Of a stretch of DNA of 64,000 nt, positions 27,563 to 38,145 are shown in pieces. Source of the stretch: JBKQVT01 sp963804825 (GTDB taxonomy: Bacteria > Planctomycetota > Planctomycetia > Pirellulales > Thermoguttaceae); contig CAWDRV010000005.1 in NCBI GenBank assembly GCA_963804825.1, positions 1 through 64,000 of the forward strand, read 5' to 3'. The notes under the pieces were generated by a model, which worked only from the letters and a program-made list of their open reading frames with translations, was not told the DNA's origin and searched no databases. Both the position numbers and the translations under genes were made by a program. Numbering within the stretch: the first letter of the stretch is position 1; every line of letters begins with the position of its first letter.

Positions 27563-28552
27563 ATGAGCACCGTCAGCACCTCCAAGCAACAACTCGGCGG
27601 CTTCCAGAACGACTTCGAGGCCCTCCGCGGCGAGATCGCCCGGGTCGTGGTGGGGCAGGCCGAGATCGTCGAAAACGTCCTCATCGCGGCCATCGCCGGC
27701 GGACACGTGGTCCTCGAAGGGGCGCCGGGCCTGGGTAAGACCCTCTTGGTCCGCACCCTGGCCGAGGTGCTCGACCTGGGTTTCCATCGCATCCAGTTCA
27801 CGCCCGACCTGATGCCCTCCGACCTGATCGGCACCTATGTGGTCATGGAGAACCAGCAAGGCCGCCGGGTCTTCGAGTTTCAGCAAGGCCCGCTGTTCGC
27901 CAACCTGATCCTGGCCGACCAGATCAACCGCGGCCTGCCCAAGACGCAGTCGGCCTTGTTGCAGGCGATGGAGGGGGACGCGATCAGCGTCGCGCAGGAG
28001 ACGTTCCGGCTGCCGCAGCCGTTTTTCGTCATGGCGACGCAGAACCCGCTGGAAATGGAAGGCACGTTTCCGCTGCCGGAGCCCGAAATGGACCGGTTCT
28101 TCTTCAAGCTCCTGGTCGCTCCGCCCGACGCCGGGCAGATCGAGGAGATCCTGGAGCGGACGACCGAGGGCGAGCCGCCGCAACTGAAGGTGATACTCGA
28201 CGGCAAGCGGCTGCTGGAGATGCGGCGTCTGGCCCGCGTGGTGAAGCTTTCGCCGGAACTTCGCCGGCTGGCGGTCGCGTGGACGACGGCCACGCAGCCC
28301 GACCACCCGCAGGCCCCCGAGTCGGTCAAGCGGCTGGTCCGCTACGGCGCGAGTCCGCGTGGGGCGCAGGCGATGGTGTTGGCGGCGAAGATTCGCGCCG
28401 CGGCCGCCGCCCGCGACCAGGTGGTCCGCGACGATCTCCTCGCGGCGGTCTATCCGGCGTTGCGCCACCGGTTGTTGTTGAACTTCGAGGGCCAGGCGGA
28501 GGACGTTTCCACCGACCGAATCTTGGCCGACGTTCTCGGAAGCGTGAAATAG
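27563..28552 (+). CDS. MoxR-type AAA+ ATPase
   Basis: 329 residues. MoxR ATPases act as chaperones that load metals or cofactors or mature VWA-domain partner complexes. Walker A GAPGLGKT, Walker B-like LILADQINR, Sensor 1 MATQNP, and the arginine-finger region PLPEPEMDRFFF are all present. The C-terminal lid ends near LLNFEGQAEDV. MoxR genes are usually followed by DUF58 and VWA genes, but here the next 500 bp are repeats, so the partner is elsewhere. ATG 27563 has AGGAAA upstream. Confidence 0.92.
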   Translation: MSTVSTSKQQLGGFQNDFEALRGEIARVVVGQAEIVENVLIAAIAGGHVVLEGAPGLGKTLLVRTLAEVLDLGFHRIQFTPDLMPSDLIGTYVVMENQQGRRVFEFQQGPLFANLILADQINRGLPKTQSALLQAMEGDAISVAQETFRLPQPFFVMATQNPLEMEGTFPLPEPEMDRFFFKLLVAPPDAGQIEEILERTTEGEPPQLKVILDGKRLLEMRRLARVVKLSPELRRLAVAWTTATQPDHPQAPESVKRLVRYGASPRGAQAMVLAAKIRAAAAARDQVVRDDLLAAVYPALRHRLLLNFEGQAEDVSTDRILADVLGSVK

Positions 28553-29010
28553 TCAGTGATGTCCGCTTTTCATGCCTGGTGAGCAATCTGATAGCCCGAA
28601 GGGCTTGTGACAAGACAGCCCGGGGTTGCCGCACAAGCGGCTACCCCGGGTTCCAGGCGCCGAACAACGACAGAAACCCCATCGGGGTTTCGGAGAGGCG
28701 GTCTTCTGGGTTGCACCATGCGACACGGCCCTTCCGAAACCCCGTTGGGGTTTCCATAAAGGCATCGTTTTGCGTACCCAGGGTAGCCGCCTGCGCGGCA
28801 ACCCTGGGCTATCCTAGGAAAGCCCGTCGGGCTAGCGTAGATTTGATTGGAAATTGGCATGAAAGAACAAGTATCGGATACAAAACGCTTGGCCCAATCA
28901 CCAAGCTTTTAGCAGTCCACCTGCAGCCACCTGCGCCCTCACCCCCTGCCCCTCTCCCGGAGGGAGAGGGGAGAGATTGGGGACAGCCGGGTGGAAGCCC
29001 GGGTGGTAGA
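28553..29010. repeat. Intergenic block of palindromic repeats
   Basis: Several short palindromes follow one another: GCCCGAAGGGCT, CCCGGGGTTGCC...GGCTACCCCGGG, GAAACCCCATCGGGGTTTC, GAAACCCCGTTGGGGTTTC, CCAGGGTAGCCGCCTGCGCG, AAGCCCGTCGGGCT, and finally a CCCTCTCCCGGAGGGAGAGG unit (about 28952-28971). No gene is visible. The same motif types recur at 34326, 50354 and 51273, so these are dispersed planctomycete repeats. Confidence 0.7.
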
Positions 29011-29069
29011 ATTCCTTGGGCGGCCGCCACCAAAGGCCGCCACCGCCGGCCAAACCGGAGCGAAAACGT

Positions 29070-30416
29070 ATGAATCCACTCTCGCTGAACGCCCAGAACG
29101 GCGTTGCCGCCGGCGTCGCCGCCGCCGCTTTGTGCGAAGAGGTCGAGGTCCAGGGACACATCATCGACAGCCTCATGCTGCCGAAGATCCTCGACTGCAT
29201 CCTCAACAACGGCGGCACGTTTCGGATCAAGCACATCACGATCGGGCAGTCGCGGCACGATCCCAGCCATGCGTTGCTGGAGGTCAGCGCGGACGACCGG
29301 CCGGCGCTGGAGCGGATCTTGGGCCAGATCGCCGATCACGGGGCCGTGCCCGTCACGACCCGGGACTGCTGCCTGGCGACGGCCGATATCGAAGGGGCGT
29401 TTCCCGAGGACTTCTACAGCACGACGAATCAACGCACGGAGGTGCGGCTGGCGGGCCAGTGGACGCCGGTGCAAGACCAGGAGATGGACTGCGGCATTTT
29501 GGTGGACGCGGCGGCCCGCACCGCCCGCTGCCTGCCGATGAACGAGTGCCGGCGCGGCGACTCGATCGTGGCAGGGCACGTCGGCGTGCGGATGTTTCCG
29601 GAGCAGCGGTCGCGGGACGCGCAGACGTTCGCCTTCATGGACAGCGCCGTGTCGTCGGAGAAGCCGAAGGGGCTTGCGATCCGCGAGATCGCCCGGGACC
29701 TGGCCCAGCATCGGGCCGCCGGGGGCAAGACGCTCCTGGTGGGCGGCCCGGCGATCATCCACACCGGCAGCGGCGAATTTCTGCAACGATTGATCCGGAT
29801 GGGCTATATCGACGTGCTTTTCGCCGGCAACGCCCTGGCGACCCACGACATCGAGCAGGCGATGTTCGGCACGAGCCTGGGCGTTTACCTCGACCGCGAG
29901 GGCCTGGCCGAGGCGGGCCACGAGCACCATCTTCGGGCGATCAACCGCATCCGCCGCGCCGGCGGCATCCGGCAGGCCGTCGAAAGCGGAGTGCTCGGCT
30001 CGGGCGTCATGTACGAGTGCGTTCGCCGCGGCGTCGATTTCCTCCTGGCCGGCAGCATCCGCGACGACGGACCGCTGCCCGACGTCATCACCGACGTGCT
30101 GGTCGCGCAGAAAATGATGCGCGAGAAGATCCGCGGCGTCACGTTCTGCCTGATGATCGCCACCACGCTGCACTCGATCGCCGTCGGGAACCTGCTGCCC
30201 TCTTGGGTCAAAGTGGTTTGCGCCGACATCAATCCCTCGACGGTCGTCAAGCTCGCCGACCGCGGATCGTTCCAGACGGTCGGGCTGGTGACCGACGTGG
30301 AGCCGTTCATGCGGGTCTTGGTTGACGAGTTGGTAGCCCATGAGGCGGCGACGGCGACGGTGACGGCGGCGTCGGAAGAAACGGCGGCGGATGAGACGGC
30401 GGTCTGGGGAGAATGA
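29070..30416 (+). CDS. LOR/SDH-domain protein (TIGR00300), putative ornithine cyclodeaminase
   Basis: 448 residues. The N-terminal domain (VEVQGHIIDSLMLPKILDCI, then RIKHITIGQSRHDPSHA) is the LOR/SDH bifunctional-enzyme conserved domain. The rest matches the TIGR00300 family with an NAD-type Rossmann region (LLVGGPAIIHTGSGEFLQRL, VDVLFAGNALATHDIE). In cyanobacterial AgrE/ArgZ this domain is the C-terminal half of a fusion with arginine dihydrolase and converts ornithine to proline. Here the arginine dihydrolase is the next gene, 3 bp away, so the same pathway is likely. The last 35 residues are low-complexity Thr/Ala/Glu. ATG 29070. Confidence 0.85.
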   Translation: MNPLSLNAQNGVAAGVAAAALCEEVEVQGHIIDSLMLPKILDCILNNGGTFRIKHITIGQSRHDPSHALLEVSADDRPALERILGQIADHGAVPVTTRDCCLATADIEGAFPEDFYSTTNQRTEVRLAGQWTPVQDQEMDCGILVDAAARTARCLPMNECRRGDSIVAGHVGVRMFPEQRSRDAQTFAFMDSAVSSEKPKGLAIREIARDLAQHRAAGGKTLLVGGPAIIHTGSGEFLQRLIRMGYIDVLFAGNALATHDIEQAMFGTSLGVYLDREGLAEAGHEHHLRAINRIRRAGGIRQAVESGVLGSGVMYECVRRGVDFLLAGSIRDDGPLPDVITDVLVAQKMMREKIRGVTFCLMIATTLHSIAVGNLLPSWVKVVCADINPSTVVKLADRGSFQTVGLVTDVEPFMRVLVDELVAHEAATATVTAASEETAADETAVWGE

Positions 30417-30419
30417 GCC

Positions 30420-31271
30420 GTGACCAGCGGGCCGCAAATCCTCATGTGTCCGCCGGACTACTACGGCATCGAATACGAGATCAATCCGTGGATGGACCGC
30501 CGGCAGCCGTGCGACCACGCGGCGGCGGTCCGGCAGTGGGAGGCGCTGCGGCGGCTGCTGGAGCAGGCCGGGGCCGTGGTCTCGTGCGTCCCGCCGGTGG
30601 CCGGGCTGCCCGACCTGGTCTTCACGGCCAATGCGGCGTTGGTCCACGGCCGGCAGGCGATCCTCTCGCGTTTCCGCTTCCCGCAGCGGCAAGGCGAGCA
30701 ACGGCACTACGAGCAATGGCTTTCGGAGCACGGTTTCCAGGTGCGGCGGCTCCGCGGGCCGGCTTTCTTTGAAGGGGCGGGCGACGCGCTGTTCTGCGGC
30801 GACACGCTCTTTGCCGGCTACCGGTTCCGCAGCGACGTCGCGTCGTTGGTCGAGATCGGCGAGTTGCTCGCCTGCCGCGTCATTCCGTTGGAACTGGTCC
30901 AGCCGCGCTATTATCACCTCGACACGTGCTTCTGCCCGCTGGCGGCCGACATGGCGGTCTATTTTCCCGCCGCGCTGGACGACTACGGGCGGAAGGCGAT
31001 CGAGGAGGCGATTCCGCGATTGATCGCCGTGAGCGAGGCGGAGGCGTGGCATTTTGCCTGCAACGCCGTCGTGGTGGGACCAGCGGTCATCACCAATACC
31101 GGCTGCCCGGAATTGCGGCGGCGGCTCCAGGCCGAGGGGTTTACGGCGTGGGAGACGCCGCTGGGCGAGTTTGTCCGCGCCGGCGGCAGCGCGAAGTGTC
31201 TCACGCTGCGGCTGGACGGCGAGGACGCCGCGGCCTGGCGGACAGTTGACACGGGGACACGCGGGGGGTAG
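30420..31271 (+). CDS. Arginine dihydrolase (ArgZ-like, amidinotransferase fold)
   Basis: 283 residues of the guanidino-group-modifying superfamily. Active-site signatures are FTANAAL (Asn), FFEGAGDALF (Glu/Asp), YYHLDTCFCPL (His) and the nucleophile Cys near the end in GGSAKCLTLRL. The pattern matches the N-terminal domain of cyanobacterial ArgZ/AgrE, which converts arginine to ornithine, two NH3 and CO2 in one step. Dimethylarginine hydrolase is the alternative, but the adjacent LOR/SDH gene favours arginine dihydrolase. The GTG start at 30420 follows the upstream stop by 3 bp, so translation is coupled. Product ornithine would feed the LOR/SDH enzyme. Confidence 0.85.
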   Translation: MTSGPQILMCPPDYYGIEYEINPWMDRRQPCDHAAAVRQWEALRRLLEQAGAVVSCVPPVAGLPDLVFTANAALVHGRQAILSRFRFPQRQGEQRHYEQWLSEHGFQVRRLRGPAFFEGAGDALFCGDTLFAGYRFRSDVASLVEIGELLACRVIPLELVQPRYYHLDTCFCPLAADMAVYFPAALDDYGRKAIEEAIPRLIAVSEAEAWHFACNAVVVGPAVITNTGCPELRRRLQAEGFTAWETPLGEFVRAGGSAKCLTLRLDGEDAAAWRTVDTGTRGG

Positions 31272-31357
31272 CATTCATCCAGTTATGAATTGTGCAGCGA
31301 TACCCGCGGGATAAACCCGGCGGCCCGCTATCCCACCCCTGTCCCCTGGGCCCTCCC

Positions 31358-32680
<1,323 letters not shown>

Positions 32681-32684
<4 letters not shown>

Positions 32685-34314
32685 AACGTGCAACCTTGAT
32701 TCTCGCTTGTGTGGCGATTCTGTCCTCCGTGGCGGTCACGGCCAGTGCGGCTGGTGGCGGCTGCGGTCACAGCAGGGGTGTGAGCCGACGCAGCCGGTCG
32801 ATCAGCCGAAAACACAGGCGGATCAACCGGCAAAGCAAGTGGATCCAATGCAAGTTGATCCGTCGACACAGCAGGTGCCGCAATCGGAATGCGTGCTGCT
32901 GCCGGTGCCGAGCGATCCGACGATTTCCTTCCGGCTGTGGTTCAAGGTCGGCTCGCAGGACGATCCGCCGGGCAAGGAGGGGCTGGCCGCAATCACGGCC
33001 GCCATGCTTACCGAAGGCTCGACGAAGCAGGACAGCTATCAGGCGATCCTCGAAAAACTGTTTCCCCTGGCCGGCGGTTATTCGTCTTCGACTTCGGTCG
33101 AGATGACGGTCATTTCCGGCCGCATCCACAAGGACAACCTGGCGGAATACTATCCGCTGTTCATGCAGGCGGTCCTCTCGCCCGCCTTCCGTCAGGAAGA
33201 CCTCGATCGGATCAAGAGCCAGACGATCGATTACCTGGAAAACGGGCTCCGCTATTCCAGCGACGAGGAGTTGGCCAAGTCGGTCTTGTATGAGACGATT
33301 TTCGCCGGCACGCCCTACGGACACATTCCGGCCGGGCACGTCAAGAGCGTCAAGAGCATCACACTGGACGACGTCCGCGAGTTCTACCGCGAACATTTCA
33401 CCCAGGAAACGCTGGTCGTGGGCCTCGGTGGCGGCTATGACGCCGGCCACGCTCAAGAGGCTCCGCGATGATTCGGCCGCGCTGCCGCCGGCGCATTCTG
33501 TCGCCGACCGCCGCTGCCGCCGCAACCGAAGCCGATTCACGGCTTGCAAGTGACGATTGTCGAGAAGGACGCCCCGGCCACGGCCATCAGCATCGGCGCC
33601 CCGATCGACGTGCTCCGCGGCCAGAAGGACTTCTATCCGCTGGCGGTGGCCAATTCCTGGTTCGGCGAGCACCGCCATCCCGGCAGCCATCTTTACCAGG
33701 TCATCCGCGAATTGCGGGGCTTGAACTACGGCGATTATTCCTATATCGAACACTTCGCCAACGGCGGCGACCTGCAATTCCCTCAGCCCAACGACGGCCG
33801 GCGGCAGCAGATCTTCGAGATATGGATTCGCTCCGTGCCGCACGAGGTGCGACATTTCGTCCTCCGCGAGGCGTTGCGAGAATTGAAGCCTTTGGTCGAT
33901 AACGGGATGAACGAACAGGATTTTTCCACGACCCGCAACGCACTAAGCAAGTACGTGCTGCACTACGCCCCCACGACGATGGACCGGCTGGGCTACGCCC
34001 TGGACGACAAGTTTTACGGCATCAACGGCAGCCACCTCGACATCTACCGGCGGCGGATGCATGACATCACGCTGGCGGAGGTCAATGCGGCCATCCGCAA
34101 GCACCTCCAATATGAAAACCTCCAGATCGTGATTGTGACCAAGGACGCCCGTGCGCTGGCCGACGCCTTGGTGGCGGACGCCCCGAGTCCGATCAAGTAT
34201 CCGGCCTCCCGGCCGGCGTCGGTGTTGAAGGAGGACGAGGAGATCGCCCGTTTCCCGCTGCACATCAAGCGGGAGAACATTCGGATCGTTCCGGTGCAGA
34301 AGATGTTCGAGTAG
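32681..34314 (+). CDS. M16-family protein, non-catalytic partner (frameshifts)
   Basis: About 543 residues with an N-terminal signal (MKRATLILACVAILSSVAVT), then a Gln/Pro/Asp-rich linker (PVDQPKTQADQPAKQVDPMQ). The M16 domains follow from FRLWFKVGSQDDPPGKEGL. Where the catalytic partner has HxxEH this one reads ITAAMLTEG, so it cannot bind zinc and probably shapes the cavity of the heterodimer. The frame changes near 32780 and again at 33460-33540. Stop at 34312-34314. Confidence 0.8.
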
Positions 34315-34325
34315 GCGGCTGATCG

Positions 34326-34446
34326 GTCCCCTCTCCCTCCGGGAGAGGGTTAGGGTGAGGGCGGTTCGACGGCAGGATAGCTTACTCGCTCGCGTAATCC
34401 TGCCATGCCCTCACCCCCTGCCCCTCTCCCGAAGGGAGAGGGGAGA
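34326..34446. repeat. Long inverted repeat between convergent genes
   Basis: CCCTCTCCCTCCGGGAGAGG followed by TTAGGGTGAGGG pairs with CCCTCACCCCCTGCCCCTCT and CCCGAAGGGAGAGGGG. Each arm is itself a hairpin. The unit lies between the M16 pair and rlmI and could end transcription from both sides. The same CTCTCCC unit occurs at 28950 and, in shortened form, near 42372. Confidence 0.75.
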
Positions 34447-34456
34447 AAGTAACCGC

Positions 34457-35812
34457 TCACCCCAACCGCATCCACACCGCCTTGAGATACTCGCTTTCCG
34501 GGACGCTGGAAGCCACCGGATGATCGGCGGCCGCGCCGGTGCGGGCGAGAATCTGCATCGGGCGCGGGGCGTGCCGCTCGGACGCTTCCGCCGTGGCCGG
34601 CGAGACCAACGGCCCGGCCTGATACGCGGCCGAACAGAGCAGGCTGAGGAAATCGGGCTCCTTCAACAGGCCCGAGCAACAGCAACTCAGCATCAGCCCG
34701 CCCGGCCGGACCAGCCGCATCGCCAGCCGGTTCAAGTCGAAATGCTTCCGCGTGCCGTCTTCCAGCTCGGCGCGGGAGCGGACCAGCTTGGGCGGATCGA
34801 GCACGACCACGTCGTATTGCCGCCCCAGCGCGAGCATCTCCCGCATGTACGTGAAGGCGTCGGCCTGGACGAAACGGGCGCGGACCTGGTTGAGATGGGC
34901 GTTTTCGCGGGCCAGCCGCAACGGCTCCTCGTCGAGATCGACGCCGGTCGCCTCGGTCGCCTGTCCTAGCCGCATCGCCTGGACGGCGAATCCGCCGGTG
35001 TAGCAGCACAGGTCCAAGACGGTCCGCCCGGGGCAGAACTCGGCCAGCCGGCGGCGGTTCTCCCGCTGGTCGCAGAAGAAGCCGGTCTTGTGGCCCCCGG
35101 CGAAACGCACGCGGAACCGCGTGCCGTGCTCGCGGACGGTGACTTGCTCGGGCAGATCGGGCGAGGCGATTTCCGGCGGCTCGCAGCCCTCCTGGCTGAG
35201 GAACTGCGGACTGGGGCGGACCAGCACGTGCCGCGTGCCGCACAACGCGGCCAGGCGGGCGAGAATCGCTTCGGCCCGCTGATACATCCCCAGCGTGTAA
35301 ACCTCCGCCGAAAGCACGTCGCCGAAACGATCGACCATCAGGCCCGGCATTCCGTCGGCCTCGGCGTGGACGAGCCGATAGGCGTCGCAGACCTCGTCCA
35401 GCCGCAGCAGTCCGCGGCGGAGCCCGACCGCCTGTTCCAAGCGATCTTGCCAGCGGGCGTCGTCGGGCAAGTCCGCGCCGGGGAACAACATGCGGACGGC
35501 GATCTCGCTGCGGGGATTGTAGAGGCCGTAGCCGAGCAACTCGTCTGCCGGGCCGTAGACCGCCACCAGGTCGCCGGCCTTGGCGCGGTCGGCCCGTTGG
35601 ATCCGCTTGCGATAGATGGCCGGCTGTCGGGGGCGGAAGCCGACGCGGACGGCCGGGATCGCCGCCGCCGGGTCGGGCGCCAGCGGCCGCTGCCGCAATG
35701 TCGCGTGTGCCACGGGCATCTTGTCCGTGTCGTGGTTCCGCACGGGCGGGACGCCCGTGGCACCCGCGGTCGGCGGCGAAACGGGAGCGGTCGAGCGGCG
35801 CCGGGGCTTCAT
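34457..35812 (-). CDS. rlmI: RlmI-type 23S rRNA (cytosine-C5)-methyltransferase
   Basis: 451 residues. A PUA domain (IYRKRIQRADRAKAGDLVAV, then YGLYNPRSEIAVRML) is followed by an EEHEEH-type middle domain and a SAM methyltransferase domain: motif I VLDLCCYTGGFAVQA, GVDLDEEPLRLA, motif IV VVLDPPKL, and LMLSCCCSGLL with the catalytic cysteines. RlmI methylates C1962 of 23S rRNA in E. coli; the exact target here is assumed. Residues about 15-40 are encoded by a dispersed palindromic repeat (ATGVPPV ... KMPVAHA), so the native start may be downstream. ATG 35812 overlaps the preceding gene by 4 bp. Confidence 0.85.
   Translation of the reverse strand: MKPRRRSTAPVSPPTAGATGVPPVRNHDTDKMPVAHATLRQRPLAPDPAAAIPAVRVGFRPRQPAIYRKRIQRADRAKAGDLVAVYGPADELLGYGLYNPRSEIAVRMLFPGADLPDDARWQDRLEQAVGLRRGLLRLDEVCDAYRLVHAEADGMPGLMVDRFGDVLSAEVYTLGMYQRAEAILARLAALCGTRHVLVRPSPQFLSQEGCEPPEIASPDLPEQVTVREHGTRFRVRFAGGHKTGFFCDQRENRRRLAEFCPGRTVLDLCCYTGGFAVQAMRLGQATEATGVDLDEEPLRLARENAHLNQVRARFVQADAFTYMREMLALGRQYDVVVLDPPKLVRSRAELEDGTRKHFDLNRLAMRLVRPGGLMLSCCCSGLLKEPDFLSLLCSAAYQAGPLVSPATAEASERHAPRPMQILARTGAAADHPVASSVPESEYLKAVWMRLG
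35708..35766. repeat. Palindromic repeat inside the rlmI 5' end
   Basis: TGTGCCACGGGCATCTTGTC and CACGGGCGGGACGCCCGTGG form the arms, ending GTGGCACC. It is the same family as the inner hairpin at 4422-4444. It is read in frame by rlmI, adding a Val-Pro-Pro-Val segment that the enzyme family does not have. Confidence 0.7.
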
Positions 35813-36165
35813 CGCGGCCAGCCTGCCAGGAACAGGGAGGCTGCCGAGTTCAATTCGTGGAGGTGATGCAGTGTGTGGACCGTGGATACGTCCGAGAGAA
35901 TGAGCAAAAGAAAGAGAAACATAAACAAACAAATCCCCAGGGAAATGTACCCGATAATCAGGCCCGCCACGGCCAGACCATTGCCGTCCAGTTCAGGATG
36001 ATTATGGATTTCCCGCATGGCAAGGTGGCCGCAAATAATTCCGGGCACAAATCCGGCTGGCCCGATGACAAAGGACATGCAACTTAGCACCAAGGAGGCG
36101 ATCGCCAGGCCGGAGGTCCGCGGCCTTTCAAAGGGAGATGGCTGCGGGTTGTTTCCCATGCTCAT
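35809..36165 (-). CDS. Small DUF4190-like membrane protein
   Basis: 118 residues. A short polar N-terminus with Pro is followed by two hydrophobic helices (LAIASLVLSCMSFVIGPAGF, about 20-39, and LIIGYISLGICLFMFLFLLL, about 69-88). Between them is GIICGHLAMREIHNHPELDG, the pattern of DUF4190-type proteins (G-H-x-A-x-x-x-I). ATG 36165 has GAGGAGG at good spacing. It is the first gene of a pair with rlmI, whose start it overlaps by 4 bp. Function unknown. Confidence 0.8.
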   Translation of the reverse strand: MSMGNNPQPSPFERPRTSGLAIASLVLSCMSFVIGPAGFVPGIICGHLAMREIHNHPELDGNGLAVAGLIIGYISLGICLFMFLFLLLILSDVSTVHTLHHLHELNSAASLFLAGWPR

Positions 36166-36274
36166 GATATCCTCCTCGGTTGGGAAAAATGGGCGTCAAG
36201 AGAGAGCATTTCATCAAAGCCAGCCTAGCAGGAAGGGGGACGTTGTCAACGGCCCCCCCGCCGAGAAACCCCGA

Positions 36275-36303
36275 TTGACGCTGCCGCCGAAAGCCGGGAT
36301 AAT
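36275..36303 (+). promoter_or_regulatory. Candidate sigma-70 promoter of lysC
   Basis: TTGACG (36275-36280), a 17-nt spacer, GATAAT (36298-36303). It points at lysC and would give a 5' leader of about 55 nt, too short for a lysine riboswitch. Predicted by eye only. Confidence 0.55.
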
Positions 36304-36366
36304 GCGCGTTTCCCCGAGAGATTCACGCCCCATTCACCCTCCACGGCGGTTTTCCGAAGCCCTATC

Positions 36367-38142
36367 ATGCCCATCATCGTTCAGAAGTTCGGCGGTTCGA
36401 GCGTGGCCGACAGCCAGAAGATATTGGCGGCGGCCCGCAAGGCGATTCGTGCTCAAAAGGAAGGAAACCAGGTGGTCGTGGTCGTCAGCGCCATGGGCGA
36501 CAACACGGACGTGTTGATCGGCCTGGCCCGGCAGATCACCGACCAGCCGCCGGCGCGGGAGATGGACATGCTGCTCTCGACCGGCGAGCAGGTGAGCGTG
36601 GCGCTGATGGCGATGGCGATCCATTCGTTGGGTCACGAGGCGATCAGCATGACGGGGGCGCAGATCGGCATCGTGACCGACAGCACGCACACGAAGGCCC
36701 GCATCCGGTCGATTTCGACCGACCGGATCCGCCGCGCGTTGGACGAGGGGAAGATCGTCATTGCGGCGGGATTTCAGGGCATCGACGAGGCGTTCAACAT
36801 CACGACGCTGGGCCGCGGCGGCAGCGACACGACGGCCGTTGCGTTGGCGGCGGTGTTGGGGGCGAAGACGTGCGAGATCTATACCGACGTGGACGGCGTC
36901 TACACGACCGATCCGCGCATGGTCCCCGAGGCCCGGAAGATGAGCCAGATCAGCTACGACGAGATGCTGGAATTGGCCACGGCGGGGGCGGGCGTGATGC
37001 ACAACCGTTCGATCGAGTTCGCCAAGAAGTTCGCCGTGCCGGTGCACGTCCGCAGCAGTTTCAGCGACAACCCGGGCACGATGATCGTGGCGGAGCCGGA
37101 GACGGCGGGCCGGGCGGTGTGCGGGGCGGCCATGATCAAGAACGACGCCCGCGTCACGGTCCGCAACGTGCCCGACCGGCCGGGGGCCGCCATGACGATC
37201 TTCTCGCGGATCGCCGCCAAGAACATCGCCATGGACATGATCGTGCAGAACGTGGCCGACGACGGTCATGCCGACATTTCCTTCACGGTCGCCCGCGACG
37301 ACCTGCCCGCGACGCTCAAGGCGGTGGAAGACGGCGTCCAGGAACTGGGCGCCGAGAGTTTCACCTGCGACGACGAGGTCTCGAAGATTTCGATCGTGGG
37401 GCTGGGCATGGCCACGCAGACCGGCGTGGCCGAGCGGATGTTCCGCGCCCTGGCCGAGCGGGGCATCAACATCATCATGATCACCACCAGCGAGATCAAG
37501 ATCTCGGTCCTCGTGGCGCGGGAGTATGCCCTGGAGGCGTTGCGCACCGTTCACAGCGAGTTCGAGTTGGACAAGGACCCGGACGGGTCCGCCCGCGGCG
37601 ACAAGGCCGGCGCGTCGGGCGGACAGGGCAGCGCCCGCGAAATCGTCGCCCGCATGGAAAAAATGGAGGAATTGATCATCGAGGACATCAGCTTGGACGA
37701 GACGCAGGCCCGCATGACCGTGCTGGGGTTGCCGGACATTCCCGGTCTGGCCGCCCAGGTGTTCGACGAGATCGCCGAGGCGGGCATTGTCGTGGACATG
37801 ATCGTGCAGAGTGTGGGCCGGCAGGGCCGCGCGAACATCTCCTTCACCGTCCCCCAGGCGGACCTTGCCAAGACCATCCGCGTCACCGGCGAGCAGGCCC
37901 ACATGCTGGGCTGCCCGCCGCCGATGCACTGTCCCCGGGTGGCCAAGCTGTCGGTCTTCGGCGTGGGCATGAAGAGCCATACGAACGTCGCCAGCCGGAT
38001 GTTCCAATCGCTGGCCGCCGAGGGGATCAACGTCGATCTCATCAGCACGACCGAGATTCGGATCAACGTCATGGTGGACGGTCGTTACGGCGAGAAGGCG
38101 CGGGCCGCCCTGCTGCGGGAATTCGCCGACGCGATGGCGTAG
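36367..38142 (+). CDS. lysC: Aspartate kinase with four ACT domains
   Basis: The first step of the aspartate family (Lys, Thr, Met, diaminopimelate): aspartate to aspartyl phosphate. 591 residues, against about 400-450 for the usual bacterial enzyme. The kinase domain has KFGGSSVAD at the N-terminus, LLSTGEQVSVAL, TLGRGGSDTTAVALA and TDVDGVYTTDPR. After residue about 260 there are two consecutive pairs of ACT domains (VRNVPDRPGAAMTIFSRIAA; VGLGMATQTGVAERMF; VLGLPDIPGLAAQVFDEIAE; FGVGMKSHTNVASRMF) separated by a linker of about 35 residues. Four ACTs are also found in cyanobacterial aspartokinases and imply feedback control by Lys and/or Thr. Confidence 0.95.
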   Translation: MPIIVQKFGGSSVADSQKILAAARKAIRAQKEGNQVVVVVSAMGDNTDVLIGLARQITDQPPAREMDMLLSTGEQVSVALMAMAIHSLGHEAISMTGAQIGIVTDSTHTKARIRSISTDRIRRALDEGKIVIAAGFQGIDEAFNITTLGRGGSDTTAVALAAVLGAKTCEIYTDVDGVYTTDPRMVPEARKMSQISYDEMLELATAGAGVMHNRSIEFAKKFAVPVHVRSSFSDNPGTMIVAEPETAGRAVCGAAMIKNDARVTVRNVPDRPGAAMTIFSRIAAKNIAMDMIVQNVADDGHADISFTVARDDLPATLKAVEDGVQELGAESFTCDDEVSKISIVGLGMATQTGVAERMFRALAERGINIIMITTSEIKISVLVAREYALEALRTVHSEFELDKDPDGSARGDKAGASGGQGSAREIVARMEKMEELIIEDISLDETQARMTVLGLPDIPGLAAQVFDEIAEAGIVVDMIVQSVGRQGRANISFTVPQADLAKTIRVTGEQAHMLGCPPPMHCPRVAKLSVFGVGMKSHTNVASRMFQSLAAEGINVDLISTTEIRINVMVDGRYGEKARAALLREFADAMA

Positions 38143-38145
38143 CTG

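Noticed and set aside
36166..36366. A possible lysine riboswitch upstream of lysC
   Set aside because: A good promoter at 36275-36303 leaves only about 55 nt of leader, too short for that riboswitch, and no conserved core is visible.
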